DNA of 64,000 nucleotides from CAVSUZ01 sp963791885 (GCA_963791885.1 CAWBUL010000005.1:1054001-1118000), one strand, 5' to 3'. Counted from the stretch's first letter, positions 16,200-25,472 are shown. The notes: generated by a model from the letters alone, not told the origin. Program-made: numbers and translations.

Positions 16200-17142
16200 T
16201 TAGGGCCTGTCATCAATTGAGCCAAACGAGGCTGGCAGATCGAGCCCCTCCACAAAAGCCTCGATGAAGCGCACTTTCGAGTCGTGCCGGAGGTGTTCCT
16301 CCGCTCAGCAAGCAAAATCGCGATGTCGACTGTTACGGCCATGGGGCCCATATCGGCCGTAGGCACTGAGGGCCCGATTTGATGGGCGTTTGGGCCCATC
16401 ATGATTGCCGCTTGGACAGCCGCACCGTCGAGGGTCACCTCGCGCCGATATCGGACAGTCGTCGTTGGTCCGATCACACTGCTGACTGTAGCGAGCATGC
16501 GTTCGCTTTTGTGCCCGTGATGATCGAGCAAGCCAAAACGATGGCGAAGTTCGCGAAAATGCTCTGGCCCCGGATATGCCACAGCAAGCCATCCGCCACG
16601 CCTGAGCACCCGTGCGGTCTCAGAGAAATTCCTGGGCGCGAAGATGCTGAGCACAAGGTCAACTGCCGCTTCCTTCTCACCGGCCATTCGGCCCACAAAT
16701 CCGCGACCGCAAATGCAAGCTTGGGCCACTGGCGTGCAGCACGCCGTGCTGCGTGTTTCGAAATATCGAGGCCAAGGCCGACGACCGGCAAGGAAAGCGC
16801 GGCTTCCGTTTGCACAAGGTGATGCCCAGTGCCGAAGCCGCCGTCCAGCACATGCCAACACCTGCGTTCGGATGTCATGCCTTCATGCTGGACGTGCTTC
16901 GCGATCACCGATGTGATTGCATCGAAATGCCCTGCGCCAAGGAACGTTCGGCGGCGTTCTAGCTGCGCCGAACTGTCCCCTCCGACTGCGGGCTGATGTC
17001 TTCCGCCGCGCAGCAGGTTGACATACCCCTCACGGGCAAGATCGAAGCTGTGCCGATTGGGGCAGACGAGCGAGCCTGGTGCGGCAGCTAAATCAAGCCG
17101 ACACACGGGGCATCGCAGAAGCCCATGGCCGAGCGGCACCAC
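16200..17142 (-). pseudogene. 23S rRNA (guanine-N1)-methyltransferase RlmA-like, frameshifted
   Basis: The first frame (from 17142) begins with the RlmA-type zinc finger: LLRCPVCRLDLAA, then LVCPNRHSFDLAREGYVNLL. A Rossmann methyltransferase follows (HVLDGGFGTGHHL, then LGLDISKHAARRAARQWP). It loses sense near 16665, where another frame continues with VDLVLSIFAPRNFSETARVL and GGWLAVAYPGPEHFRELR. A third frame near 16300 gives the proper C-terminus VRFIEAFVEGLDLPASFGSI and stops at 16200. So at least two frameshifts separate parts that together match one full-length gene. The SAM-binding motif also departs from the usual D-x-G-C-G. It is probably inactive. Confidence 0.75.
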
Positions 17143-17430
17143 GGTGCCGCTCCAGCCTTATGAAAAGCAGGAACCGTGTCATGCCTCGTTACCTCCGCGC
17201 ATTCGCGGATGATTCTACCTACGCGATGTCGCGTCGTGAAGCAAGCTGCTGCTGGCCGCCGCTTTCGGCGTGCAACCACGCCATGCCGAAGCCCAGACGC
17301 TCGGTTACTGACGCGATCGCAGGCACGATCAGAAAGGACGCCGTTCGCGATTTAGCAACCGCAGCGGGGCTTCCATGCACGTCGACAACAGCCGGGTCGC
17401 GATGCCTACGATCACAGCGCCCTCAGCTTT

Positions 17431-17772
17431 CTAGAGTTCGTCACCGTGGCATCTATTCGACAAGTGGATCAGCCTTTCTCCATCAACTGATGACAGCCTC
17501 GCCAGTCGGGACAGAGCATCGTTAGATTCCTGGATTCCCGCCTGATGTGCACTTACGCGATCCTCTGCTTCTTTGGACAATCTCTCTTTCTCATTCCCAA
17601 TAATGCAGACTTCCCGCCTTTGCTGCCAAGTTGCCGCTAGCCCACGAAGGATCATCTGGGACATAGCTTCGGAAAACGTCGGAGAATTATCCAGCTTCCA
17701 TCGTGCCTCATCGATTTCGGTCGCCAGTTCTGGAGAAAGTAGAAGTTCGAACCAGGCGTGATCTCGGTGCAT
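17431..17772 (-). CDS. hypothetical protein, 113 residues
   Basis: Family not recognised. The sequence is hydrophilic and helical: ELATEIDEARWKLDNSPTFS, SEAMSQMILRGLAATWQQRR, then a charged coiled-coil-like segment (IIGNEKERLSKEAEDRVSAH). No signal peptide is seen. It lies between the rlmA-like pseudogene and the IS256 remnant, without close partners. Codon use is acceptable but not strong, so the call is moderate. Confidence 0.45.
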   Translation of the reverse strand: MHRDHAWFELLLSPELATEIDEARWKLDNSPTFSEAMSQMILRGLAATWQQRREVCIIGNEKERLSKEAEDRVSAHQAGIQESNDALSRLARLSSVDGERLIHLSNRCHGDEL

Positions 17773-18002
17773 GTCTGCGGGCTACGTCGTCCAAGGTCCA
17801 TCAGTCAACCTCGAAGGCGTCGGCGGAGAATGCTGACCGTCGTTCCAGAATTACATTCACGCGAACCTTCGCGAGAGCCCTTGGCCATTCAAAGGGTGTG
17901 TCCCTGGTGGTGGTGTAGGACCTGTGGATAAGTGGTAGTCGCCGCTGTGCTCCTAGGTAGCGTTGGACTGCGAACGCAACTCTGACTTCGGAGCGCACCA
18001 CG

Positions 18003-18575
18003 ATGAGCGACGACACGATCGCCATTCGCGAGCTGCTGGAGAAGGATTCCGGCGCGATGCTGCTGCGCGAGATGATCGGCTTCGCCGCGCGGCGGTTGAT
18101 AGAGCAGGAAATCGAGGCGCGCGCGTCGGCACGGTCGAGCGGCGGATCCCGAGGCTGCGCAATGGCAGCTACTTCCCCGGCTTTCTAGAGCCGCGCCGGA
18201 TGGCCGAGACTTGAGCCGTGGCCTGAATCGGCACCCCTTCCCCCGGGATAATGCCGAGGCTGCACGCAAGCAGTGGCGGCAGCTCGCCGACCAGGCCAAG
18301 CCGCGCATCAGCAAGCTTGCAGCATTGATGGACGAAGCCGAGTCCGATGTGCTCGCCGACGTGGGATTCCTGGCAGAGCATTGGACGAACATACACGGGA
18401 CCAACCCGCTCGAGAGGCTCAATGGCGAAATCAAGCGCCGCAGCGAGGTCATGGGCGTCTGCCAACGAGGCTGCCGTCATTCGTGCGGTGGCCGCGCTCC
18501 TGCTTGAGCATTCCGAAACCGATTCACGGTGTCGTGACCTACTCGGGGCATCGGTATAGGTCGCGAAGGGAACCA
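18003..18575 (+). pseudogene. IS256-family (mutator) transposase remnant
   Basis: The N-terminus of a mutator-type transposase is clear: MSDDTIAIRELLEKD, then REMIGFAARRLIEQEIEARA. A shifted frame gives VERRIPRLRNGSYFPGFLEP. The whole catalytic middle is then missing. Sense resumes with the C-terminal part (ARKQWRQLADQAKPRISKLA, LAEHWTNIHGTNPLERLNGE, EIKRRSEVMGV), and another frame shift leads into EAAVIRAVAALLLEHSET. About 190 codons remain of roughly 400. The DDE core has been deleted, so this is an inert relic. Confidence 0.85.
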
Positions 18576-18720
18576 ATCACGAACCCGTCACAGTAGGATG
18601 GATTGCGCTCGGGTGAACTGAGTGAGCATCATCACGAGATGGAATCGAGACATGCCAAGACCTAACTTAAGCGCCGAGGGCGCGCACCGCAGCCAAATAG
18701 CTTATCTCGCACGGAGCCAG

Positions 18721-19563
18721 ATGTTGAATCGTATCATTCTCTGCCTTGCGGTAGCCCTCCTGGTCAGCCTTGGTGCTGTCGCCGCGCGAGCGGGCACAAC
18801 CCCAACCTCGACGTTCGAGTGGAATCCGCGAGCATTGGGGCTCGATGGGTCAAAATTTACCGCCGACACGATCCGGTTGTCCGACTATGGGCAGGTCCTT
18901 GTTAATCCTACGACGGGGGCATTTACTGAAGCTGGTTTTCTGCCGATCATCGGGTTCACTCTCAACGGTCAGGCGGTCAGCCCGAGCGGTTTTAACTCGG
19001 CATCCGGCAATGGCTGGGGCGCCTACATTCAATATCAGGCAGGGGGCACACAGGCGCTGACGCCGAGTGGGATCGTGGCGACCTACTCTTCGCTCTCTTA
19101 TGAGATTTATGGGTTCAATGGCCTCGCTACCTACGGACTCGGAGCAACCGGGGTAGCGTATGAGAGTGGTGGCTCAGACCTCACGCTGCTAGGAGACGGA
19201 AACTTGATTGATGGGTCAGTGACCCTGGTGCCGACGGCGTTCGAGGGAATGACGCCGGTGCAGTTCGCTGCAAGTGGTAATCTCCAGCTATCCATTGCCG
19301 ACATGCCGCACCAGCTTTCCTCGAACACGTTCCTTGGATTCGATATCACGATCATGCATCCGCCGGGTGAGGTCTTTCCCACTTCGGCCACCACTTTTGA
19401 GGTGGATGGTGGGTCAAGTTCGACTGGGGTGCTGACCGCTAGCCGCGGCAATTCCGAGCATTCGGACAGTATGGCCCTGCTGGTAGCTGTCCCGGAACCT
19501 CGATCTGCGTTGCTGCTGTTAACAGGGCTGGTTCCGATTGGCTTGTTTAGCCGTCGCAGGTGA
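18721..19563 (+). CDS. PEP-CTERM sorting-domain protein
   Basis: This is a 280-residue exported protein. It has an N-terminal signal peptide (MLNRIILCLAVALLVSLGAV followed by AARAG) and a Gly/Ser/Thr-rich beta-type body without an enzyme motif. It ends in a PEP-CTERM-like tail: VPEPRSALLLLTGLVPIGLF plus SRRR, i.e. PEP motif, hydrophobic helix and basic tail. Such proteins are cleaved by an exosortase and often attached to extracellular matrix. The start at 18721 (after GGAG) is preferred over the open frame from 18622. No exosortase gene is in the window, but an exosortase-A-associated-type O-ligase is encoded at 39776-41221. Confidence 0.8.
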   Translation: MLNRIILCLAVALLVSLGAVAARAGTTPTSTFEWNPRALGLDGSKFTADTIRLSDYGQVLVNPTTGAFTEAGFLPIIGFTLNGQAVSPSGFNSASGNGWGAYIQYQAGGTQALTPSGIVATYSSLSYEIYGFNGLATYGLGATGVAYESGGSDLTLLGDGNLIDGSVTLVPTAFEGMTPVQFAASGNLQLSIADMPHQLSSNTFLGFDITIMHPPGEVFPTSATTFEVDGGSSSTGVLTASRGNSEHSDSMALLVAVPEPRSALLLLTGLVPIGLFSRRR

Positions 19564-19612
19564 GAAGGGCTGGGGGTATTCTTCACATCTTCCTTTAGGG
19601 ATCGCCCGGGTC

Positions 19613-19790
19613 TCAAGTTCTGTAGATCAACGCAGCTAGGAAGCTACCGCAAATCCGGCTTCCGACCCAATGACCACCCGCGGGTACTTCTCGAATCAAC
19701 TTGGGATCGACGGTGTGGCGGGCCGCGGGCGAGGCCCGATGAGCACCGTGTTTCGTTGAGGTGAGATAGCCGACACCGATGGCGAAGGCG
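19613..19790 (-). pseudogene. possible aquaporin (MIP family) C-terminal remnant
   Basis: The minus-strand frame reads FAIGVGYLTSTKHGAH, then SPAARHTVDPKLIREVPAGG and HWVGSRICGSFLAALIYRT. The order SPAAR - DPKLI - GHWV - LAALIYR resembles the last helix of aquaporins (NPAR - GPxLV - GHWV - LAALIYR). The N-terminal five sixths are absent; upstream the frame runs into IS3-like sequence on the opposite strand. The match is weak and based on motif order only. Confidence 0.3.
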
Positions 19791-19795
19791 GCTCC

Positions 19796-19950
19796 GTGAA
19801 AAAACTTCTGATACCCGGATCGTGGCGGAAAGCCGTGACCTGTGCGATCGAGGAGAAGGGCTATTCGCAGCGGCACGCCTGTTCGCTGCTGAGCATTGCG
19901 CCGAATGTGTTCCGTCACCTATCGCGCCGTGGCGACCAAGCCGCGTTTAG
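19796..19950 (+). pseudogene. IS3-family OrfB fragment
   Basis: About 50 codons match the start of the catalytic part of the IS3 element at 8822-10022: KKLLIPGSWRKAVTCAIEEK, then GYSQRHACSLLSIAPNVFRH and LSRRGD, against KKLLTPGLRRKAVIWAIEEK in the intact copy. The similarity ends near 19950. Neither orfA nor the DDE core is present, so this is a relic of a related but distinct IS3 copy (several substitutions). Confidence 0.75.
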
Positions 19951-20114
19951 GGGCGAGGTCAGGAGCGCCGAACTTTGGGGGCGCTTATGTTCTCCCGGTC
20001 CCGCGAGCGCCTCACCAATTCGCTTCCTGACCAGTTGTACGCCGGACCCGCTTCGGCTTTCGAGAGCGTGCCTGTGTTTCGGCGCGGCACCATGACCCAC
20101 CATCGGCTTCCAAG

Positions 20115-20183
20115 AGTGACCCTACCAGATCGGTAATTTCGCCGTGTTTCTCAATGGGATATGCGCTGTGGGGTAGGGTCACT
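20115..20183. repeat. 69-base inverted-repeat element (MITE-like)
   Basis: The sequence starts AGTGACCCTACC and ends GGTAGGGTCACT, a perfect 12-base inverted repeat enclosing 45 bases without coding capacity. The tips resemble those of the nearby IS3 element (GTGACCCTGCCCC). An IS3 relic lies 165 bases to the left, so this may be the two ends of a related IS brought together by internal deletion. No flanking direct repeat is seen (CAAG versus ATTC). A simple hairpin is the alternative. Confidence 0.5.
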
Positions 20184-20649
20184 ATTCAAAGCCGATGATG
20201 TTCCGGAATGAAGTCGCGAAATGCCCACTCTTTCAAGTAGGTAAACCCGAATCAGGCCGAGTCCCATTTGAGCGCCGATTCACACGTGCAATCGCGGAGC
20301 GCCTAGCCCGTCCGCGGCGGCCCGTGGACCAATGGTTGCAATTGTCATCGGGGAGGTAGAGCGCGAGGACGGCATCCGCTTGGCTCCTGAGCAGCGCGAC
20401 GCCGTGCTGATGTCGCTCTCCTCAGGTGTGGCCGTTGTCACCGGCAGCGCGGGAACCGGGAAGAGTACCGTGGTGAAGGCCATCCGGCGCGCCCACCTCC
20501 GGACGGGGCGGGGCGACTACGCGCAGATCGCGCTGAGCGGACGTGCCGCGAAGCGTCTGCGCGAGGCGGCCGGAGGCGACGCCATGACCGTCTACCGCTG
20601 TCTCAAGGCAATCGAACTCGGAAGACTAACGATGCGGCGAGGACTGCTA

Positions 20650-21787
20650 GTGCTCTGACGCATTCTATCGATTCACAACATGCGGTTGCCATGCAATTCT
20701 GTGAGCATGGCACAGACAGTATGCGTGTTGTTGAGCGCGGCAGACAGGAAGCGGCTTAAGGCAATAGCATCGGATCGCAACCGAGCGGGCAAATACATCG
20801 AGCGAGCCCGAGTCGTTCTGGCCTCGGCCAGTGGTCGGCCGGTGCAACATGTGGCGAAAGAGATCAGCGTCAGCCGCCCCATGGTCTGGCGCTGGCAGCA
20901 GCGTTTTGTCGAGGAAGGTCCCGACGGGTTGCTGCGTGACAAGACGCGCAAGCCCGGCAAACGACCGATCCCGGCCGATAAAGTGGCGCACGTCGTGGCG
21001 CTCACGTGTGGCGAGCCGCCCCCTGGGACCACGTATTGGACCGGGCGAGCCATGGCAAACGCCACCGCCATGTCTCTGCGCTCGGTGCAGCGCATCTGGG
21101 CGGCGCACCAACTCCAGCCGCACCGCGTGCGCAGCTTCAAGCGCTCGCGTGATCCGCAGTTCGCTGAGAAAATGGCGGATATCATCGGCCTTTATCTCGA
21201 TCCGCCCGCCCATGCGGTGGTGCTGTCGATCGACGAAAAGAGCCAAATCCAGGCGCTCGACCGTACCCAGCCTGGACTGCCGCTGAAACCCGGCCGCTGC
21301 GGCACCATGACCCACGACTACAAACGCCATGGAACGACGACGTTGTTCGCCGCATTGAACGTGCTGAAGGGTACGGTGATCGGTCGCTGCATGCAGCGAC
21401 ACCGGCACGAGGAGTTCATCCGCTTCCTCAATGCCGTCGAACGCGAGGTGCCGTCCGGCAAGTTGGTCCATGCGGTCGTCGACAACTACGCCACCCACCG
21501 GCACCGAAAGGTACAGGCCTGGCTGGCACGCCATGACCGATGGACCTTCCACTTCACGCCAACCTCCGGGTCATGGCTGAACGCGGTGGAGACCTTCTTC
21601 TCCGCTCTTACCCGACAACGCATCCGGCGCGGCAGCTTCCACTCCCTCGTCAGCCTGCAGGCTGCCATTAAGACTTACCTCGCTGAGCGAAATGCAGAAC
21701 CACGCCCATTCGTCTGGACCGCAGCCACCGCCTCAATCCTTGCCAAGCTCGAAAGATTGCCTGCATCGTCCGTATGAGTCAGAGCAC
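20650..21787. mobile_element. IS630-family insertion sequence, copy 1
   Basis: The element is 1138 bases with tips GTGCTCTGAC and GTCAGAGCAC, flanked on both sides by TA (20648-20649 and 21788-21789), the duplicated TA typical of IS630/Tc1. It carries one transposase gene on the plus strand and is inserted in the RecD-like gene. The right TA lies within CTAG, which was later used as the target of the IS701 element that starts at 21791. Confidence 0.92.
20707..21777 (+). CDS. IS630 transposase (copy 1)
   Basis: This is a 356-residue Tc1/mariner-type DDE transposase. It has an N-terminal HTH_23/29 (VQHVAKEISVSRPMVWRWQQ) followed by TYWTGRAMANATAMSLRSVQ. The DDE_3 core shows VLSIDEKSQIQALDRTQPG (D), HAVVDNYATHRHRKVQAWL (D) and GSWLNAVETFFSALTRQRI (E). 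Starts at MAQTVCVLLSAADRKRL; nine more codons upstream are open. It differs from copy 2 (24164-25234) by a handful of residues (for example E-R versus E-Q near residue 27). The frame is intact. Confidence 0.94.
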   Translation: MAQTVCVLLSAADRKRLKAIASDRNRAGKYIERARVVLASASGRPVQHVAKEISVSRPMVWRWQQRFVEEGPDGLLRDKTRKPGKRPIPADKVAHVVALTCGEPPPGTTYWTGRAMANATAMSLRSVQRIWAAHQLQPHRVRSFKRSRDPQFAEKMADIIGLYLDPPAHAVVLSIDEKSQIQALDRTQPGLPLKPGRCGTMTHDYKRHGTTTLFAALNVLKGTVIGRCMQRHRHEEFIRFLNAVEREVPSGKLVHAVVDNYATHRHRKVQAWLARHDRWTFHFTPTSGSWLNAVETFFSALTRQRIRRGSFHSLVSLQAAIKTYLAERNAEPRPFVWTAATASILAKLERLPASSV

Positions 21788-21790
21788 TAG

Positions 21791-23206
21791 CACTACTTTG
21801 GCACTTCATCTGATTGGCTCTGCAATCTTTTCCGGCAATGCGGACATCGGCTTGGCGGTTGTGGCGGAGCGAACAGTCGAGCGATGACAGCGCGGCGGAT
21901 TTCAGGAAGCGTCGGCCTCGGAGGGGCTGTCGGGGTCTGGTTCTTTTTTTCCCCGCGCTGCGGCACGGAGCCGCAGGTGCTGAAGGTAGGCAAAGGCGAT
22001 GCAGCTCATGAGCGCATGCCGATGCAGCCCGGTCCACGATCGTCCCTCGAAAGCCCCGAGGCCAAGCTCTTGCTTGAGCTGCTGATGGGCCTGCTCGCAG
22101 ACCCACCGCGCCTTGATGCTGACGGCGAGGCGGCGCAGCGACGTGTCTGGCGGCAGATTGCTCAGATAGTATTTCCGCTCGCCGCTGCTGCGCCATTCGC
22201 CGATCAGCCAGACCGCCTCGCCGGGCAAACGGCCGTGACGCGGGCTGCGCGGCCCGTCGGCAACCCGCACGCGCAAAGCCGCAAACCGAGCGGTGAGCGC
22301 ACCTTTGCTGCCGTGACGCCAGATGATGCGCCGCCAACGGCAGTTGTCCAGCACGTCCGCACCCGCCCGCGCGTCCTCACTTGGGACGGCATGCCGTCGT
22401 GGCTTTCCCTTGTTGGCACGCGGAAACAGCAGCCCAACGCCGGTGGTGAACACCTTCTGCGTGCGCGGGACGCCAACCGACCAGACCAGATCACGCGCGC
22501 TCAAGCCTTGGCGGAACGGTGCGCTGAGGCCGTATCCCGCATCGGCCAGGACGCGGCCGAAGCGGACGCCGGCGGCGCGCACGCGGTCGATCTCTTTCAG
22601 TGCGATCTCCGGCTTGGTTAGTGCCGTGCGCTCCGTCTCCGCCACGCCGGCAGCGGCGCAGCGCGCTTCGTCGTCAGTCCACGACTTCGGCAGGAACAGG
22701 CGCAGGCCGATCGGCACCGGCACTTCGCCGCACGCCAGCGTCAGCGAGACCAGCGCCTGACAGTTCGCCTGCTTTCCAAGCTCGCCACAGTATTGTGGAG
22801 CGACCCCGACCGAGAGCGTGCCCTTCTTGGGGATCGCCGTGTCATCGACGACCAGCACCGCGTCGTCGCCGCCCACGATGGCATCAGCGCGTTCCGCGAG
22901 CACACGCCATAACGGCGCGTCGTCCCAGCTCGAACTGCTGATGAAGTGGTGCAGTTGATCGTGGCCGCGGAGGCCGAGACGCTCGGCAATCGGCTGTACG
23001 CTCTTCGGACCATCCGGCCCAAGTAGCCCCCGTACGTAGAGTGGTCCCCAGCGCCGCCGTGTGCTGCGGCCCATCACTGCAAGAAACGGAATCAACCAGC
23101 GGTCAAGATCGTCTCCGAACGCGACAGAACGGGACACAGCAAGCGCTCCGCTGAATCCCAGTCTGATACAGAACCGCCACGTGACCGTACAAGTGCCAAA
23201 GTAGTG
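21791..23206. mobile_element. IS701-family insertion sequence
   Basis: The element is 1416 bases with tips CACTACTTTGGCACTT and AAGTGCCAAAGTAGTG, flanked by CTAG on both sides (21787-21790 and 23207-23210). This agrees with the YTAG target duplication of the family. The left CTAG contains the last base and the right TA of IS630 copy 1, so this insertion came second, into the IS630 junction. One transposase gene lies on the minus strand. Confidence 0.92.
21902..23137 (-). CDS. IS701 transposase
   Basis: This 411-residue DDE superfamily transposase has the family hallmark VLVVDDTAIPKKGTLSVGVA (first D) and LGKQANCQALVSLTLACGEV. The central aspartate is in RFGRVLADAGYGLSAPFRQG, and the last acidic block is in KARWVCEQAHQQLKQELGLG. 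Length and motif order are normal. The start MSRSVAFGDDLDRW is the first in-frame start. It looks active. Confidence 0.93.
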   Translation of the reverse strand: MSRSVAFGDDLDRWLIPFLAVMGRSTRRRWGPLYVRGLLGPDGPKSVQPIAERLGLRGHDQLHHFISSSSWDDAPLWRVLAERADAIVGGDDAVLVVDDTAIPKKGTLSVGVAPQYCGELGKQANCQALVSLTLACGEVPVPIGLRLFLPKSWTDDEARCAAAGVAETERTALTKPEIALKEIDRVRAAGVRFGRVLADAGYGLSAPFRQGLSARDLVWSVGVPRTQKVFTTGVGLLFPRANKGKPRRHAVPSEDARAGADVLDNCRWRRIIWRHGSKGALTARFAALRVRVADGPRSPRHGRLPGEAVWLIGEWRSSGERKYYLSNLPPDTSLRRLAVSIKARWVCEQAHQQLKQELGLGAFEGRSWTGLHRHALMSCIAFAYLQHLRLRAAARGKKEPDPDSPSEADAS

Positions 23207-24153
23207 CTAGTTGTCGACGAGTTTTCCATGGTCGGCACGCCGGATCTGTGGTTGCTGCTCACGCTGACCCCATCCGAGGTTGACGTCGTCCTCGTCGGTG
23301 ATCCGGCGCAGTTGCCGCCCATCAAGGCGGGCAATCCGGCCGTCGTGCTCGCGAAAAGTGATTGCGTGCCACGTGTAACGCTGAGGCTGCCCCAGCGGCA
23401 GGCTCTTTCTACCGGAATTCCGCAAGTGGCGGAGTGCATCAGGGAGGGGATATTGCCGGAACTTCCGGCGTTCGATCCCATGGTACCCGACCGGCCGGGG
23501 GTGTTTATCTGGCCGTGTGCCGACGAGGCCACGCCCAAACACGTCCTGGAAGCCTTTGAGGCATTAGTTGGCAATGTTCTACTTCCCATACCGCAGCACA
23601 AGATGTAGCGTGCTCCGAGGTTCCCACTCCTGGGCGCCTGTGGAGTTTGTGGGACATGCTGAGGATTTGGGCGCATCATTATGTCCAGCTGGGCGAGTTC
23701 ACGCAGGTGGTTCGCCGATTGTTTGTTGACGGCCAACTGAACAGCCCTGGGAGCGAGGGATTACTCCGCTTCCAAATGGGGCATATGCGGCGAATTTGCG
23801 GACAGAATAATTTGCTAGTCTCAGCGGACTTGATCAAGAATAGCTGCGATGAACCGCGCACACTCGGCGAGTTTAACACTATCGCCGCTGCCATCGCGTC
23901 TGAACTCAGCCGGGAATTGTTCTGTTACATTCCTACTTATCTTGCGAAGTATTACGAAGCTCCAGGAATCGTAACGGAGCGTGCGTCAGGGGCTTTCCCA
24001 AAAGCTACCGCTGAGCTGAGAGAGGCGGGAACGGCGTTCGCTGCTGGACTGAATACGGCCTCGGTATTTCACGCCATGCGGGCGGTTGAGATAGGAATGA
24101 GGTCCCTGGCCAGTGACCTCAAAGTCTCTTTCCCCGATAAGCCTTTAGAGCTA

Positions 24154-25291
24154 GTGCTCTGACTCATACGGACGATGCAGGCAATCTTTCGAGCTTGGCA
24201 AGGATTGAGGCGGTGGCTGCGGTCCAGACGAATGGGCGTGGTTCTGCATTTCGCTCAGCGAGGTAAGTCTTAATGGCAGCCTGCAGGCTGACGAGGGAGT
24301 GGAAGCTGCCGCGCCGGATGCGTTGTCGGGTAAGAGCGGAGAAGAAGGTCTCCACCGCGTTCAGCCATGACCCGGAGGTTGGCGTGAAGTGGAAGGTCCA
24401 TCGGTCATGGCGTGCCAGCCAGGCCTGTACCTTTCGGTGCCGGTGGGTGGCGTAGTTGTCGACGACCGCATGGACCAACTTGCCAGACGGCACCTCGCGT
24501 TCGACGGCATTGAGGAAGCGGATGAACTCCTCGTGCCGGTGTCGCTGCATGCAGCGACCGATCACCGTACCCTTCAGCACGTTCAATGCGACGAACAACG
24601 TCGTCGTTCCATGGCGTTTGCAGTCGTGGGTCATGGAGCCGCAGCGGCCGGGTTTCAGCGGCAGTCCAGGCTGGGTACGGTCGAGCGCCTGGATCTGGCT
24701 CTTTTCGTCGATCGACAGCACCACCGCGTGGGCGGGCGGATCGAGATAAAGGCCGATGATATCCGCCATTTTCTCAGCGAACTGCGGATCACGGGAGCGC
24801 TTGAAGCTGCGCACGCGGTGCGGCTGGAGTTGGTGCGCCGCCCAGATGCGCTGCACCGAGCGCAGAGACATGGCGGTGGCATTTGCCATGGCTCGCCCGG
24901 TCCAATACGTGGTCCCAGGGGGCGGCTCGCCACACGTGAGCGCCACGACGTGCGCCACTTTATCGGCCGGGATCGGTCGTTTGCCGGGCTTGCGCGTCTT
25001 GTCACGCAGCAACCCGTCGGGACCTTCCTCGGCAAAACGCTGCTGCCAGCGCCACACCATGGGGCGGCTGACGCTGATCTCTTTCGCCACATGTTGCACC
25101 GGCCGACCACTGGCCGAGGCCAGAACAACTCGGGCTTGCTCGATGTATTTGCCCGCTCGGTTGCGATCCGATGCTATTGCCTTAAGCCGCTTCCTGTCTG
25201 CCGCGCTCAACAACACGCATACTGTCTGTGCCATGCTCACAGAATCGCATGGCAACCGCATGTTGTGAATCGATAGAATGCGTCAGAGCAC
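24154..25291. mobile_element. IS630-family insertion sequence, copy 2
   Basis: This 1138-base copy has the same tips as 20650-21787, with GTGCTCTGAC on the left and GTCAGAGCAC on the right, and the flanking TA duplicated (24152-24153 and 25292-25293). It lies inverted relative to copy 1. The sequence is nearly the same but not identical, so the two insertions are not from one very recent event. It interrupts the HEPN-like gene between codons for LE and LAEW. Confidence 0.92.
24164..25234 (-). CDS. IS630 transposase (copy 2)
   Basis: Same 356-residue transposase as at 20707-21777, on the opposite strand. The DDE residues are unchanged (VLSIDEKSQ, HAVVDNYATH, SWLNAVETFF). Differences are few: IEQARVV for IERARVV, QQRFAEEG for QQRFVEEG, and SMTHDCKRHGTTTLFVAL for TMTHDYKRHGTTTLFAAL. 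All lie outside the catalytic residues, and the frame is intact. Confidence 0.94.
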   Translation of the reverse strand: MAQTVCVLLSAADRKRLKAIASDRNRAGKYIEQARVVLASASGRPVQHVAKEISVSRPMVWRWQQRFAEEGPDGLLRDKTRKPGKRPIPADKVAHVVALTCGEPPPGTTYWTGRAMANATAMSLRSVQRIWAAHQLQPHRVRSFKRSRDPQFAEKMADIIGLYLDPPAHAVVLSIDEKSQIQALDRTQPGLPLKPGRCGSMTHDCKRHGTTTLFVALNVLKGTVIGRCMQRHRHEEFIRFLNAVEREVPSGKLVHAVVDNYATHRHRKVQAWLARHDRWTFHFTPTSGSWLNAVETFFSALTRQRIRRGSFHSLVSLQAAIKTYLAERNAEPRPFVWTAATASILAKLERLPASSV

Positions 25292-25472
25292 TAGCTGAAT
25301 GGCAGCAAATCCTCGACCAAATTGAGAGGAAGATCAGGGAGATCAGTCAACACCCAAAAACCCTTCAGAAAGATGCGGACCAGAAGTTCTACTCAGAAGC
25401 GGCCAGCCAATTTAGATATTTCAAGGATGGCTGGCGCGTGCGTGCTGCCCATGCTCGGGAGAGCTTTACGGA

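Larger units (their letters stand above)
20332..23608 (+). pseudogene. RecD-like SF1 helicase fragment, split by IS630 and IS701
   Basis: The left part (20332-20649) has the Walker A GVAVVTGSAGTGKSTVVKAI, and the right part (23210-23608) has motif II LVVDEFSMVGTPDLW and motif III VVLVGDPAQLPPIKAG. Removing 20650 to 23209 rejoins them in frame as MRRGLLVVDEFSMV, a 238-residue product. The motifs are those of RecD/AAA_30 helicases. A normal protein is far longer, so both the N-terminus (before LAPEQRDAVLMSL) and the C-terminal motifs IV-VI are missing; sense ends with FEALVG near 23575. Codons upstream of 20332 hint at more protein in other frames. The gene was therefore already a fragment or decayed later. 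Confidence 0.75.

Noticed and set aside
24389..25276. Long frame opposite IS630 copy 2 (also opposite copy 1 at 20665-21552)
   Set aside because: Present as a shadow in both IS copies, with no known transposon function and no ribosome site.
15787..25472. Composite transposon bounded by the two identical IS5-type copies
   Set aside because: Each copy has its own complete 6-base duplication, so they inserted separately; there is no common duplication around the whole segment.
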